The notes: generated by a model from the sequence alone, not told the origin. A DNA stretch of 64,000 nucleotides from Triticum aestivum (GCF_018294505.1 NC_057812.1:63692494-63756493); one strand, 5' to 3'. Positions 1-11,417 are shown, counted from the stretch's first letter. A program made the numbers and translations.

Positions 1-363
1 TTAAGAGTAAATATAGATGTGATAATATACGAAAAAATGGAGAATATATAAGATAAGATGAAGAGTGATGCTACATAACCAAGTCGCTATAAATTTAAGT
101 GCAGCGATACAGGCAAAAGGTACAACCAAGAGCAATGCGCAACTAAACTTCTTTAGTACCAACCTTATGGTAAGAGTAAATATAGACCTGATGTGTAGAA
201 AATGGAGGGCAAAGGAAAATAAGCTGCAGAGTGATGGTACATGAACAACTACCTGTCATTATAAGTACACTGATAAAGGATAGCATGTACTTACAAGAAC
301 AATGCAGAGCTAAAAAACATTGGCATTGGATATATTCTACACTAATGTAACAATTCATACTGA

Positions 364-1814
364 TTAGATAATTTGGAGCGAACAATTGATAAGCAAGCTA
401 TCATGCATACTGCTGTCACATAATGAACCAGGTACGTATGCAAGTATAGTGATACAGGACAACAGATAGTAACAAGAGTAAAGCAGTGGGCAGCATATTT
501 GCGATATCCTGTCGTTCTTGTCAAACTGGAATTCTTCTTCGAGCAGATTTCCTACAAAAAAGATCCGTAAGGCACATGCGGAAAAGTAGAAGTTCAAATT
601 GTCATGTGATTTCATAGGCAGTACCTCATCCTTGGAACCTGACCAGTGCATAATAAGGTTTTTCCATTGAATGTCTTCTAAATTTAGCACATGAGACTTC
701 ACCGGAAATTCGTTTATAGACTCGCCATCAAAGTGTGATTTCCTCAGGTAACACCGATACTGCTGCAATACTTCCTTGAAAAGCACAAGGAAGCTTTGCT
801 CATCATGACTATCCAGATTGACCCTCGCCTAGTTACAACAATGTAATGTAAATCAATGATGTGTTCAATCAGCAGAAAACAGGAAAATAATAACCATGAA
901 TAATAGCACTTACATGTAAGTTGGACAGGATGATGTGAAAATGGTGTTTGTCTTCACAATAATCTTCCAATGATGGGAATATATGCACGTAGTCCCTAAC
1001 AACATTGAAAGCATTGTCTTTTAAACTGGGAATAAATGGAATGGGGTTCCAATCTGTAGGAATTGGCCGTCTCTGCAGTTGTGATAGGTCTTCGGCTAGT
1101 GGACTTGCTGTACTTTTTGCTGGAGTGGGATTTTTCTGTAGTACAGCTGGTGCTATGGCAAATGAAATCGGTATACGTTTTCCTGGAGTGCAGGTCCTGT
1201 GTGGTGGGGCTAGTGGTGTGGCCAATGAAGTATGGGTACAGTCTGCTGGAGTCGGTCCTACGTTTTGTGTCACTGGTTGTACAACCAATATAAGTGGGAT
1301 GTTGTCTGATTTCTCCAGCACCACCACGTTTTTCAAGGACTTTGCTGGTGCTCCTTCAGGTTCGGCAATCACCCTCTTCCTTTTTGATGTCTGATGCACA
1401 AGAACAACATTTGAGTGGAAAAACATAGTATGATGACAGATGGAATATGTATTGATAATGGATGGGCATGGCATCTCGACATATATGATGAGTAAACTAA
1501 GCAGATGGCGGTGCAACAAAGTAGAAGAAATGCAAGACAACATATGCAAGATATCGGCAATCAATAAAACATTGCCAAATTAGAACAGGCACCTTGATGG
1601 GTGAACAGGACATGCCATCTGCCTTTGACTCCTCGAGGTTAGAATAGTCATTAGGATCATATTCTGAACAAGAATAACCAGGTGGGGAGCGTATGAGTTT
1701 CATTGCATCCAGAATGGCACTCAATGCCTTGGTGCCAATTTTATAAGTCATTGCAGTGTTTAGCTTCAAGAGTGGACTGCTGCTAGTGCGACACAAAGCA
1801 GCTACATAGATCAT
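364..1814 (-). CDS. Unassigned multi-exon gene fragment (nuclear-type, function unknown)
   Basis: I do not recognise this gene. Read on the minus strand it breaks into exon-like blocks with good splice signals. One block runs from 1812 to about 1592. The next starts near 1393 after an acceptor ending GTGCATCAG; it opens with a basic TSKRKRV stretch like a nuclear localisation signal, continues Pro/Thr-rich, and ends at a strong donor, CAT|GTAAGT, near 916. A third block starts near 831 after an AG acceptor, runs to about 500, and includes the peptides QQYRCYLRKSHFDGES and NLNFYFSACALRIFF. Reading frames and splice sites agree across the second and third blocks, which supports a real gene or gene copy rather than chance ORFs. 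Neither the start nor the end is clear. It could be a captured gene fragment in a transposon or the tail of a host gene. Ordinary codon use; no catalytic motif seen. Confidence 0.4.
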
Positions 1815-1844
1815 AGTGTAGATATAACGGGAAAACCTTAAGCA

Positions 1845-2036
1845 TCAGAGTAAAATCAGCAAAGTGGAACTTGCTGGAATATATGTGCTAGTATTGCCGG
1901 TACATCTAGAAAGGCTTCGGATACCAGCTCTCTTCAAGTGAAGGTGCGGTACTGTTAATACCAGTGTAACTCTCAAAGGCGACACAGCTCCCCGCAGTTC
2001 CTTGATATTCTTATAGGATTCAAGTGGGCAGACCAC
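1845..2036 (-). other. Possible upstream exon of the unassigned gene
   Basis: A 63-codon open stretch lies just upstream, in transcription order, of the unassigned minus-strand gene fragment. It has no recognisable domain and no clearly matched splice pair, so it may be 5' leader or intron. It is listed only because it adjoins better-supported exons. Confidence 0.15.
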
Positions 2037-2178
2037 TACAAATCATATTCCTATGTTTACAAGATCCTACGAATCAAAAAGGCTCAAAGTGTCCATCACA
2101 ATCAACCGTATAGACCTCTACACTGCAAATGTCCCTGCTCATCTTCAGTACAAGGAACTTACTGTACTACTATCATAC

Positions 2179-2262
2179 TCCCTCCGTTCCAAAATATAAG
2201 TCTTGGTAGAGATTTCCACTATGGATCACATACAAAAAACTTGTAGTTAGGAACGAAGAGAG
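2179..2262. mobile_element. Stowaway-type MITE (Tc1/Mariner class)
   Basis: The element starts CTCCCTCCGTTCC and ends with the inverted form GGAACGAAGAGAG, with TA on each side (2177-2178 and 2263-2264). At 84 bp, with AT-rich inner sequence, it is typical of grass Stowaway elements. It has no coding capacity and would depend on a Mariner transposase elsewhere. Confidence 0.85.
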
Positions 2263-3776
2263 TATATATTAAAGAAGAACGGAAGAGGAACATGGTAAAG
2301 AAGAGCAAGCAGATTTTGGATAATAAAATGTTGGTTGTGCAGTGCCCACACATGATGAACGAGAGCACATTAAGAATGCAACTCGCAGCTGTCTCTCAAC
2401 CATTTCAGGCGGTTGGATGAAGATCCTACGTCTCCTAACCCTTCTTCTTCCTCGTCTCTGATTCTTCCCATACAGAACACCGCACGGGCCGCCGGCCGGA
2501 CCACCGGCCCCCATCGTCTGTGTTCCTCCGCCACCCCCACCCCCACCCCCGCCCTAACCCCCACCCACATCGAGTTTTCTTCGTTCGGTGAAGCCCCACA
2601 ACCAACCGAGCCCCTTCGATCGCACCGGCGAACTCCGGCGAGCTCTGAAAAATCGACTGACCCAATTTTGAAATTTAGTCTACTGTGATTTAACTAGTGT
2701 GGAATATAAAAGGGGGAAACCAAAGCATTGGGAGTATAGTGTTGAGCGTGCCATGGCGGATCTGAAGGTGCAAACCGGACAAAGGCAACTTCGCAACCAA
2801 GACAAGAAATCAGAGTAAAGCAATGGCGATCTATTTTCTTGCTGCGATAAATAAGTTGAGCAGATATGCAAGAGTACCGCCTCTAGTGCGGCGCCGTGTA
2901 CGCATCTGCTGAGAATTTGACGGTGCTGCGGTAGCGATGGCTGTCGGCGGCGTGGAAGCAGATCTAGGAGTGTAGACAGTGGCGGCAGGGCACGATGGAC
3001 GAGACGGTCATAGGAGCGGCCCGGCAAGGTGGACGATGGCGGGGATGAAGCGAGAGGACGGGATGCAAGGATCCCGGTCTAAAGCCGTGGATGAGAGAGG
3101 TCGATCTCTTGTAATGGACGGCGCCGTCGGGGTATCAGCTCCGGCATGGTGGATGAGGAAGGCGGTGGATGGGGTGGCGGACGGCGGCAGACGGAGGAGG
3201 GTGGGGTGGATAGGGTGTTTTGGCGCCCACGGAGTACGAATTGGGAAAAGGGAGGTAGAGAGGAAGGGGGGAACCATGTATTCAGGGCGCGCTTGTCTCA
3301 AATGTGAGGAAATTTACAAACTTAGCCCCCGTTTCAAATTTTTACTACATCACAGCAACATTAGTTGGTTGGGGATAGGACGGTAATCTCGCATACACCG
3401 AATATTTGCTGACGAGAGTTTGTTTTCGGCGCCCATCGTGTATGAATATGAATCAGGGAGGGAGTCGATTTCGGCCGAGGACACACCGTGTTTTGGCGCC
3501 CACCATGTATGAATCCGGGTGAGAGGCGGTTGCGTCACGTTTGGGTGAAATTACAAACCTACCCCTATCAAAACCTATAGAAATCCAGCAGATAGGCTTT
3601 GTGTGGCAGGGATAGGCAGTAGTGATTTCCATCTCGCAGATTTTGGTTTCGGGCGGTTAATGCGACTTTCCCCGCTTCGTTCAAATTTTGTAGAGTGCAC
3701 GTTTACCATGCCAACTCAATTCGAATCCCGTTTGTATTCTATTTTTTTCGGGCAGGATCCATTTTCAATTGGAATT

Positions 3777-3782
<6 letters not shown>
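2263..3782. other. Host spacer: GC-rich block and repeated motif
   Basis: About 1.5 kb without a convincing gene. From 2400 to 2690 the sequence is GC-rich and contains a C-rich run near 2530, like a grass promoter or first-exon region. From 2950 to 3300 it is G-rich with long but unconvincing ORFs. Phrases like AAATTTACAAACTTAGCCCC (3309) and AAATTACAAACCTACCCC (3548) recur. These could belong to a decayed Mutator-like element, but no terminal inverted repeats were found. Confidence 0.35.
3216..3514. repeat. Three dispersed copies of a ~26 bp motif
   Basis: Related copies of TGTTTTGGCGCCCACCATGT followed by ATGAAT lie at 3216-3242, 3421-3447 and 3489-3514, with two to six differences each. 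Spacing is 205 and 68 bp, so this is not a simple tandem array. The core GGCGCC is palindromic. No function is known to me. Confidence 0.5.

Positions 3783-3825
<43 letters not shown>
3783..3825. repeat. (TA)n microsatellite
   Basis: An uninterrupted TA dinucleotide run of about 43 bp. It makes the short ORFs read through it on the plus strand meaningless. Confidence 0.95.
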
Positions 3826-3827
<2 letters not shown>

Positions 3828-4260
3828 TTTTTTATATATACTTTCAAAAGCACAACACCATTTATACATAAATATGGTTTACAAATGGCATGATCTCATA
3901 TTCATAAGGTTGTATCCATCAATTTGGATTTTCAAATATTTGAAACCACTTTATGTTGAAATCCAATGTATGCATTCCTCGCTAACTGTCTCCAATTAAT
4001 GTGTGTTTCATGCGGTTTTTTTTACTTGTCAAACATGTATAATGTGTTTCACACACACAACATATAGTGTAATCTCGTTTAGACATTAATTGCATATAAA
4101 CCATGCATTGTTTGTAATTGAAGAATCTATGGATCACCAATATTGATAAACTATATAACATTACACGTGTGCCCAAATTCAAATGAATATGCATGTTTGA
4201 TACATCAATTTGCGTTATGATATTATCGATGTTGTGATCTCCAGTTTAAATATTTGAATA
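3826..4260. other. AT-rich spacer, nothing recognised
   Basis: AT-rich sequence between the (TA)n run and the CT-rich block. I see no gene, transposon end or RNA gene. Confidence 0.5.
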
Positions 4261-4494
4261 CCCTTTAATCTAGATATTCGTCTCATATAGCTATCACTCA
4301 TGCTTATATAGGAATATCTCTCTGGACCTATACGTGTTCATCGTCTCTCAGGTATCTCTCGTGCTACCTGTATGTCGACAATAGTCTTTTATCTTCGTAA
4401 CACACTGACGGTACTCTCTCCCTCGACCTTCATCACTCTATCTCTCTCTAAGTATATGTCGCTCCCTGCTATGTGTCTCTAACTATGATTCTCC

Positions 4495-4890
4495 ATGTGG
4501 AATATCTTTCTCTCACACAAACACAAGACTTTGTCTCCCGGGGTCTCATTTCTCTCTACTATTCCCATGTGTGCCACTCGCACACCCCTCATACAGAGAT
4601 TTCTTTTGCTCCTTAGATACGAGAACCTACGACTCTTCCTCTTCAATATCTCTTTCTCACACACAAACACAAACTCTGTCTCTCAGGGTCTCATATTTCT
4701 CCATTGTTCTCTTGTATGTCGCTCACACACACCCTCTCTCCCTAGATATATCTTGCGTTCCCTCATATGTCTCTCTAGCTATCACTCTCGTTGTGAAATA
4801 TCTTTATCTCTCGCAGACACAAAACTCCGTCTCACTGGTTCTCATTTCTCTCTAATATCTGTTTGTATGTGACTCACATGCACCCTCTCT
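4495..4890. repeat. Degenerate ~148 bp tandem repeat, CT/CA-rich
   Basis: Three diverged units begin with AATATCT(T/C)T and continue with a TCTCACACA-like stretch, a GTCTC...GGGTCTCAT phrase and GCTCACACAC. They start near 4500, 4645 and 4797, giving periods of about 144 and 152 bp. ORFs through it are simple-sequence artefacts. Confidence 0.6.
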
Positions 4891-4965
4891 CTATCTCTCT
4901 CACACCCACACACATAACCCAGCCTTCTGATCCACTCGACTCCTATCTCTAACGCACACTAGCTA

Positions 4966-5350
4966 GCATCTTTATCTTTCTATTTATCTGTTTCTCCATC
5001 AACCTTCTTTCTCGCCCTCACTCTTGATTCCTATCACGCACACTACATATGTTTCTCTCTACATGCAGTCAAGTGCCCTCTCACACACATATATAACTTC
5101 ACCCTTTGAACCACCCGACGGTCATCTCCAACACCCAAACTAGCGGATGTCCCTCTACCTAGCATCTCCATCTCTGTATCTATCTGTAGTTTCTCCGTGA
5201 ACATTTCTTTCTCGCACGGAGTCTTGCTTCCTATCACCCACACTATATATGTCTCTCCATACATATGCATTTATAGGTTGGTCTCTTTTGCACAATCGCT
5301 GCGCCTCACTCCCTCTGCTCGCCATAGATGCATGCTCCAGCCCACGCCAC
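4966..5350. repeat. Degenerate ~195 bp tandem repeat, CT-rich
   Basis: Two units start AGCATCTTTATCTTT (4966) and AGCATCTCCATCTCT (5161). Each continues through a TCTATCTGT...TTTCTCC phrase, TTTCTTTCTCGC, TTCCTATCAC and a CACACTA-TATATGT stretch. The block belongs to the same CT/CA-rich landscape as the preceding array. Confidence 0.55.
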
Positions 5351-6431
5351 TATCTCTTAAAGACAAAAACACATGCTCAATTGTCGGGCCTTCTTCCCAG
5401 CATTCTCACATGCATGCATATTGTCATACCGATCCGTCTCTCCCATGTCGTTGATCTTATGACTTATGTCTTCTTTCTTTTATCTCGATCATGCGCACGC
5501 GCACACACACACATCCCACGTATACATGTACACCTCTCACACATGCATGTTCAAGGTCTCTATGTCTCCATACGTAGTTAATTACCCTCAATCCTAACGC
5601 CACATCGAATCGTTCTCCTCTTTTGTGCAAATACTTCCGCCTGGATGGGTAACACACACACTCACACTTAACAATCTCCTTATAGCTACCCCCGCCTCTC
5701 ACTCTTCCCCTATATCCCCGAAACCAATAAGACCATCCCTTTGTTTAAATCCCGCCTACATGAACCATCGATATATAGTAGTCTTCCTCGGTGTCTCTCG
5801 AACAAACACGTTCTCTCGATGTCGACCCCTCTCACGCGCACACACCTTCTCTTCCCTCTCTACGGGCATTTTCTCTCTCGCACCCCATCGTTGGTGGCCT
5901 CTGCCATACACATCACCTGTCTATGATGAAGCCATGCACACTTAAATTACATCCACCACAGAGGACCCTGTGACACACACACACACACACACACGNNNNN
6001 NNNNNNNNNNNNNNNNNNNNNNNNNNNNNNNNNNNNNNNNNNNNNNNNNNNNNNNNNNNNNNNNNNNNNNNNNNNNNNNNNNNNNNNNNNNNNNNNNNNN
6101 NNNNNNNNNNNNNNNNNNNNNNNNNNNNNNNNNNNNNNNNNNNNNNNNNNNNNNNNNNNNNNNNNNNNNNNNNNNNNNNNNNNNNNNNNNNNNNNNNNNN
6201 NNNNNNNNNNNNNNNNNNNNNNNNNNNNNNNNNNNNNNNNNNNNNNNNNNNNNNNNNNNNNNNNNNNNNNNNNNNNNNNNNNNNNNNNNNNNNNNNNNNN
6301 NNNNNNNNNNNNNNNNNNNNNNNNNNNNNNNNNNNNNNNNNNNTCTCTCTCTCCTCTCTCTCTCTCTCACACACAAACTAAGACTCCATCTCTCTCTCTC
6401 CTCTCTCTCCATCTCACACACACATGCTCTA

Positions 6432-7380
6432 GGCGGAGCATTTGTTCCTACCACCCTTCATCCAACCTTACATGTATGATAAACAATCACCTTTATTTAC
6501 TTGCATAACATGGACAAATTCCACTTTACTTTAGTAGTCAGCAAACTTATCATCTGTACCCTTATAAAAAACGAGTTGGTGGTGATGGTGTGCCTGCCAT
6601 CTTGTAATACAAACCGTATGATCTTTATCTGTGGATAGAGAGCAAACTATGATAATTTTACAAAAGATACCCGCACCTTCCACATCATTATCTCCCGCGA
6701 CCTCATGTTGCTCAGCAATTAAAAAAGGAATAAGTCTCTGGAACAATCTAGCATGCATGGTGGCCGCTGCCGCCTGCCGGCACCGTCCATCCCCATGCCT
6801 CCGCCCATTCCGACCACCAGTCACCACCACGCTCCACTCCTCCTCGCCTTATCTCTCATCTTTCATTTTTTCAATGACATTCTCGAGATACTAGTTTTCC
6901 GATAAAATTATCGAGATATCATTAGTTTTTACACACGGGTTTACTCCTGCATGGGTCAATCACAACAGGTGTTTTGTAAAAAATGCATATTGATGTTCCC
7001 TGCAATGCACGAGAATCTTGCTTGTAATTATATAACGCAAATCACGAGCAGGAAGTGACATTTTTTTGACACAACCACGTTAACATGGCCACGTAAATCA
7101 CTAGCTAAAGTAAATACCATTATACTTATATCCCGATGCAAAAGGTTGAGTACATGTCCGAAGAGTAGAGTCGCACACACGCACTCTGTCTCCCAGAATC
7201 TCTCTCTCACACACACCAGTTACGTGACGCCCACTTAAGCAGACACGTATGTTACAATTTGTGCACCCGCGGGTACACGTGATGCTGCCGCATTTATTTA
7301 AGCCGGAAGGCGAACCCAAACAGTAGCTGCATTCATTCCCTTCCCGCCGCCTCTTATCTGGTCACCGTCGCCCGGTAGCC
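6432..7380. other. Host spacer with one weak minus-strand ORF
   Basis: No transposon ends were found. A minus-strand ORF at 6531-6830 (99 codons, ending GTDDKFADY) has a somewhat protein-like second half, with VFYKGTDDKF near the stop, but an Ala/His/Arg low-complexity first half. I cannot tell whether it is a gene remnant. The rest is AT-rich spacer. Confidence 0.25.
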
Positions 7381-7485
7381 ATGGGTCGGCCTAAGGTAAC
7401 AACATACGCCATACTCCCACCGGAGTGGAGCTTTAATATGGAAATTTTAGTGGTCATGCATGCATCTTTTTATGCTAGCACTCCT
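7381..7485 (+). other. Possible interrupted gene start (MGRPK...)
   Basis: An ATG in a good context (GTAGCCATGGG) opens a 35-codon frame beginning MGRPK, with a TATTTAAG-like box about 85 bp upstream (7294-7301) and a C-rich leader between them. AAG|GTAACA directly after the fifth codon could also be a splice donor, giving a tiny first exon. The frame ends at a TATATAAG sequence at 7482, which could itself be a promoter for DNA further right. The gypsy element is inserted 110 bp downstream, so any gene here would be disrupted. There is no homology evidence. Confidence 0.25.
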
Positions 7486-7594
7486 ATATAAGGGTTGACA
7501 GGTCGCTTCCCACGGACGTGCGCGGGCAGTGGAAGAGGAAGGAGAAGGGAAGCGGGCTGTGGAGTAACGTTTCTTACCACAATTCTTAGGAAAC

Positions 7595-8104
7595 TGGTGG
7601 GGATATTACTACTGGGCGTAAACCGGCCTATCTGGGTCGGGTTAACTTCGTCAGTAGTTAAGTATGTTAAAGCCCAAGAAGACAGAGGAGGGCTCAAGGC
7701 CCATGGTGGGTTCAAGGTCTGTAGCCGTAAACCGGCGTTAGTAGTTAACTTGTATTGTAAGTTAGGAATAAGTAGAGACCAAACCGGACACATCTATGAA
7801 CCGGTATTGGGACTTCGTAAGCCGACGGGAGTCACCCGTGTATATAAGGGGACGACCCGGCGGTGGTTCAAGGATACAGACAACAACTCGATACATAGGC
7901 GAAGCTTGTTTGCTCCATAGTCATCGAAACCCCCATCAATTCCATCACAACTAGACGTAGGCTTTTACCTTCATCGAAGGGGCCGAACTAGTATAAACTC
8001 CCTTGCGTCCCTGTGTTCGCTTTAACCCCTTCAAGATAACCCGTCGCGATGGCTCCATGACTAAGTCCTTTCTCTAGGACATCTTCCGTGACAATTCCAC
8101 GACA
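7595..8104 (+). repeat. 5' LTR of the Tat-type element
   Basis: It aligns end to end with 37875-38384 without gaps; I counted about 28 substitutions in 510 positions by eye. The first bases differ (TGGTGGGG here, TGTTCGGG in the partner). A TATATAAGG box at about 7841-7849 is a good core promoter for the genomic RNA. The LTR ends TTCCACGACA directly before the primer-binding site. Confidence 0.95.
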
Positions 8105-8105
8105 G

Positions 8106-8121
8106 TTGGCGCCCACCATGG
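8106..8121 (+). other. Primer-binding site
   Basis: TTGGCGCCCACCATGG starts one base after the LTR. TGG matches the CCA end of a tRNA, as expected for reverse-transcription priming. I do not name the tRNA. The ATG of the leader ORF lies inside this site. Confidence 0.75.
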
Positions 8122-8495
8122 TGCTATCGCACGATGGTTTCAAGTTCTTGGAGGGCCACTTTGAAGGACTCGAGGGCTACGCCGTAGGCCGGATGACTAA
8201 GAGTCGTCGCGGCAAGCTCTACATCGACGACGCGGGTTGGGGCCCCGAGGCCGGCTCAATTGAGTACGGGTACCGGGTCCGCTTTGGTGGCATTCACGTT
8301 TTCATTGGCAAGATCTGTGAACCGGGCCCCGAGTTGGACATCTGCACCGACCTCGTCGAGACGGATCAGCGTGCGCGATCCGCCCGGGTTAAACCGGCCA
8401 TGAAGCGTGCCTTCGTGGGAGTCATCCATGGAGGAAGTTATGAGGATGGATCGGAATCTCGCGGCGATACCGTCGTTTGTTCTGATGACGAGTAA
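8118..8495 (+). CDS. Leader ORF upstream of gag in the Tat-type element
   Basis: A 125-codon ORF begins at the ATG that overlaps the primer-binding site (MVLSHDGFKFLEGHFEGL...) and ends in an acidic tail before its stop. It is open over its whole length in an element whose other genes are full of stops. It shows no recognised domain. It may be the N-terminal part of the gag polyprotein before a frame change, because gag resumes 115 bp downstream in another frame, or a separate small protein. Translation could also start further up, inside the LTR, at an in-frame ATG at 8088. The role is unknown; I annotate it only as gag-associated. Confidence 0.55.
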   Translation: MVLSHDGFKFLEGHFEGLEGYAVGRMTKSRRGKLYIDDAGWGPEAGSIEYGYRVRFGGIHVFIGKICEPGPELDICTDLVETDQRARSARVKPAMKRAFVGVIHGGSYEDGSESRGDTVVCSDDE

Positions 8496-8609
8496 TCGAC
8501 CGGAGAAACTGAATCTCTTTATCAGCTACAAGACGGCCGGATTGGGGGCTGCTCCGATGGCGACAGTATTCCGGACCCCTCTGATCTTCCCAACCGGGTT
8601 GGAATATTC

Positions 8610-10244
8610 ATGACTGGCACACAAGCACCGCTTCATTCTTCGATCGCTGCTGCAATGACCTCCGGTTCAGCAGCGGCAACGGCTGCCGGGGCAGGAGGCC
8701 CTGTGCGCCCGCCGGCTCAAGTTCTATCGGAGCTATTTGATGCATTGGTTGTGCTTATGGCGGAGGCTAATCCGGCGGATCAGGGCGTTCACAATGCCGA
8801 GATTGCAAAAGTGAAGGAACAGATCACCCAGGCCAAGGCAGATCTGGCAGCCGAGGACACCAGGATGGCCACGGAGCGGGCCGCTTTAGACGCACAAGCC
8901 TACAGGCTCATGTTGGACCAAAGTGCGTCGCAGGAAGTCATGAGGAGGAAGTACCGATCCCGTTTGCCTCCGGTTTTTGAGGCCAGAGACCTTTTGAACA
9001 CTCCAGGAGTAGGAACCAGCAATCCGATGGAGGGAAACCGGGCTGAAGCTCCCGGGGCCGGCGCACCGATTCAGCCTCATCAGGTGGACCCGCCTCGTCA
9101 AAACACCGTTATACCTCAAGCTGTTTCAACACCTCCAGCTCACTACTCCAACCCGATGGACAATCTCGTTGCCGCTGCTGCACAGCTGGAGGCCATTCCG
9201 ATTGAAGGTGATTCGCCGTAGCAAGTAGAGACGCAACGGGTTAAGGAGCTTCTGAGGACAGCCTTGGTCCAACAGGAAGCATACTCGTACAGCCGTGACC
9301 GGATCCACTCGACCCCCCGTCCAAGCCGGAGCTATAGCACACATATGGATGAACTGGCAGTGTCGAGTAACGAACGACGTGGAGCACCTCGTGGCAACAA
9401 CCCGATGGGTGGTGCTGATGATGCTCATGAAGTGGTGAACCGGGCCCGAGCGCGCAGGGAGGCCGACTTAGCCGCACAGCATCAGGCTCGGCAGCTCACA
9501 CCGGTTCGTCCAACCATCTCGATCGAACCTGGTGTTACTTCTAGTTCTTTGGGGGTGCCTTGCCTTATCCCCGCTTTACGCAATGTGCGCCTGCCCAAGG
9601 ATTTTAAGGGCCCGCGCAAGGTACCGAATTACACGGCGGATCAGCCTCCGAAGACATCGGTGGAGAGCTATGAGATGGCCATGGAGATGCTTGATGTGGA
9701 TGACGCGGCGTGTGCGAAATACTTCACCATGATGCTTGAAGGAACGGCCCATACTTGGTTAAAAAGCTTGCCGGCTAATTCTATCAGTTCATGGGCCCAA
9801 TTACGAGCCCGGTTTATCAGCAATTTCAAGGATACATGTAAACAGCCTATGTCAATAGTGGACTTAGTTGCATGCGTCCAGGAGGAATGAGAGTCAACAA
9901 CTCATTGGGTGCGCCGGGTTTCACAAGTATTGCACTCATCAGACCGCATCAACGCTGACACCTCAGTATTAACCCTAGAAGGCAACTGCCGGTTTGGGCC
10001 CCTGAAGCTGAAGTTGGGACGGATGAAGCGTCATTGCACTGACATGGGGACCATCATGGCCGCTTTGGTGAAATATGCTGATTCTGATAGTACCAAGGAT
10101 CCCGAATCTGATGATGACAAGATAGGGAAGGGAAAGAGGAACAGCAACTCCAAGGGTCAGCAGCATCACTGGGCAGGCAATGGTGGTGGAGGCAAGCGTA
10201 AAGAGGATGGTAACATGGACTTTGTGGCTAATACTAAGGCATAG
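8610..10244 (+). pseudogene. gag of the Tat-type element (broken)
   Basis: Structural capsid-precursor gene. The frame runs from the ATG at 8610 through an Ala-rich, coiled region to a TAG at 9219-9221. It resumes with the retrotransposon gag core (TAHTWLKSLPANSISSWAQL near 9749-9808, followed by RFISNF), is stopped by TGA at 9888-9890, and continues with THWVRRVSQVL and a Lys/Asn/Gly-rich basic region up to TAG at 10242-10244. A CCHC knuckle is not obvious in the broken C-terminal part. The frame stays readable across the stops, so damage is by point mutation rather than large deletion. Several stops look like CAG to TAG changes. Confidence 0.85.
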
Positions 10245-10397
10245 GACAATGGCCAGCGACGCAGGGGTAAGCTGAAAAATCGTAATGGGGCACCCAATCC
10301 TAACCCAGAATGCCTAAACTATCTGCTAAGCCAGCCCTGTCCAAGACATGGGACGAAGGAGTCGCCAGCAAACCACCTTTGGAAGGATTGTTTTATT

Positions 10398-11417
10398 ATG
10401 CAGGAGTTCAAGAATTCTAATAATTTCCGATATGATCACGAATCTGGCAGTGGCTCAGGATCCGGGCCGGGTTACGGTGGAGGAAGTTCCGATTCAGGAT
10501 TTAATGGTAATCCGGGCGGACATAATGGTCGAAATAGTCAGAACAACCAGGGTGGTTACAACCAACAACAACAACAGTCAGGTTACCAGAGCAACCCAAA
10601 GCAGTTGAGTAGTGGGCAGTACCATGTTTTCACCACTAGCTTGGACAAGCGAGACCGGATGGTTCAGAGGCAGGCGGTCAACTCTGTTGAACCGGCCATA
10701 CCCCGTTATCTACGTTGGTCTGAACAGCCAATCATATGGAGCAGAGAGGATCACCCACCCTGGGTCGATAATCCGGGTCAGTTGGCTCTGGTGGTGGCGC
10801 CTCAGGTGGGAGGTTATAAGTTCACCAAGGTGCTCATGGATGGAGGTAGCAGCATTAATATCTTGTACTATGAGACCTTCCGTCATATGGGACTGACAGA
10901 TAAAAATCTTAAACCGTCTAATACGGTGTTCCACGGTGTAGTACCTGGCAGATCAGCATATCCTATTGGCAAGATAGCTCTGGAAGTGGCCTTTGGGGAT
11001 GATCATGATTCCAGGTCGGAGACATTAATGTTTGAAGTGGTGAAAATCCAAAGTCCGTATCACGCCCTATTTGGGCGACCGGCCTACGCCAAGTTTATGG
11101 CACGGCCCTGTTATGTGTATTTGCAGCTCAAGATGCCGGGTCACAAGGGGACAATAACGGTTCACGGAAGTCGCAAAATTGCTTTGGAGTGCGAGGAACG
11201 TGATGCGGCCTATGCAGAGTCGGTTTGTGCCACCGAGGAGCTGAAGTATTATAAGGACAATGTTGATCTGGCAGACATGACTCCATTAAAGAAGCCAACT
11301 ACAGAGCATGATCCGGCCCTGAAGTTCAAATCGGCAGCAGAAACTAAGCTTGTTGACTTTGTACCTGGTGATTCATCCAAGCAGTTCAGCATCAGTGTTA
11401 ATTTGGATCCGAAATAG
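10398..11417 (+). pseudogene. Protease domain of pol, Tat-type element
   Basis: A 339-codon open block. After a Gly/Ser/Asn/Gln-rich linker (residues about 10-75) comes a retropepsin-like aspartic protease region. The active-site loop reads LMDGGSSINIL, the D-G-G-S form usual in this plant gypsy group instead of DTG/DSG, and HALFGRPAYAKF follows about 80 residues later. The protease would cut the Gag-Pol polyprotein during particle maturation. The block ends at TAG (11415-11417), after which the same frame continues into reverse transcriptase, so the stop is probably a mutated Gln codon. The domain itself appears undamaged. Confidence 0.8.

Larger units (their letters stand above)
4261..6431. 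repeat. CT/CA-rich low-complexity tract with assembly gap
   Basis: About 2.1 kb is dominated by TCTCTC and CACACA phrases on the plus strand. (CA)n runs into a gap of 348 N (5996-6343) and (CT)n emerges on the other side, so the gap most likely lies in a simple repeat that did not assemble. No believable gene is present. A short outlier with the same composition lies near 7175-7215. Confidence 0.7.

Noticed and set aside
3603..3999. Two plus-strand ORFs with poly Ile-Tyr
   Set aside because: Created by the (TA)n run.
5913..6479. ORFs of 153-170 codons on both strands
   Set aside because: They are mostly N and (CA)n/(CT)n sequence; the open frame is an artefact of the gap.
7495..7920. 141-codon plus-strand ORF crossing the left LTR boundary
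   Set aside because: Half lies in host DNA and half in the LTR; the LTR half recurs at 37900 without a gene, so it is chance.
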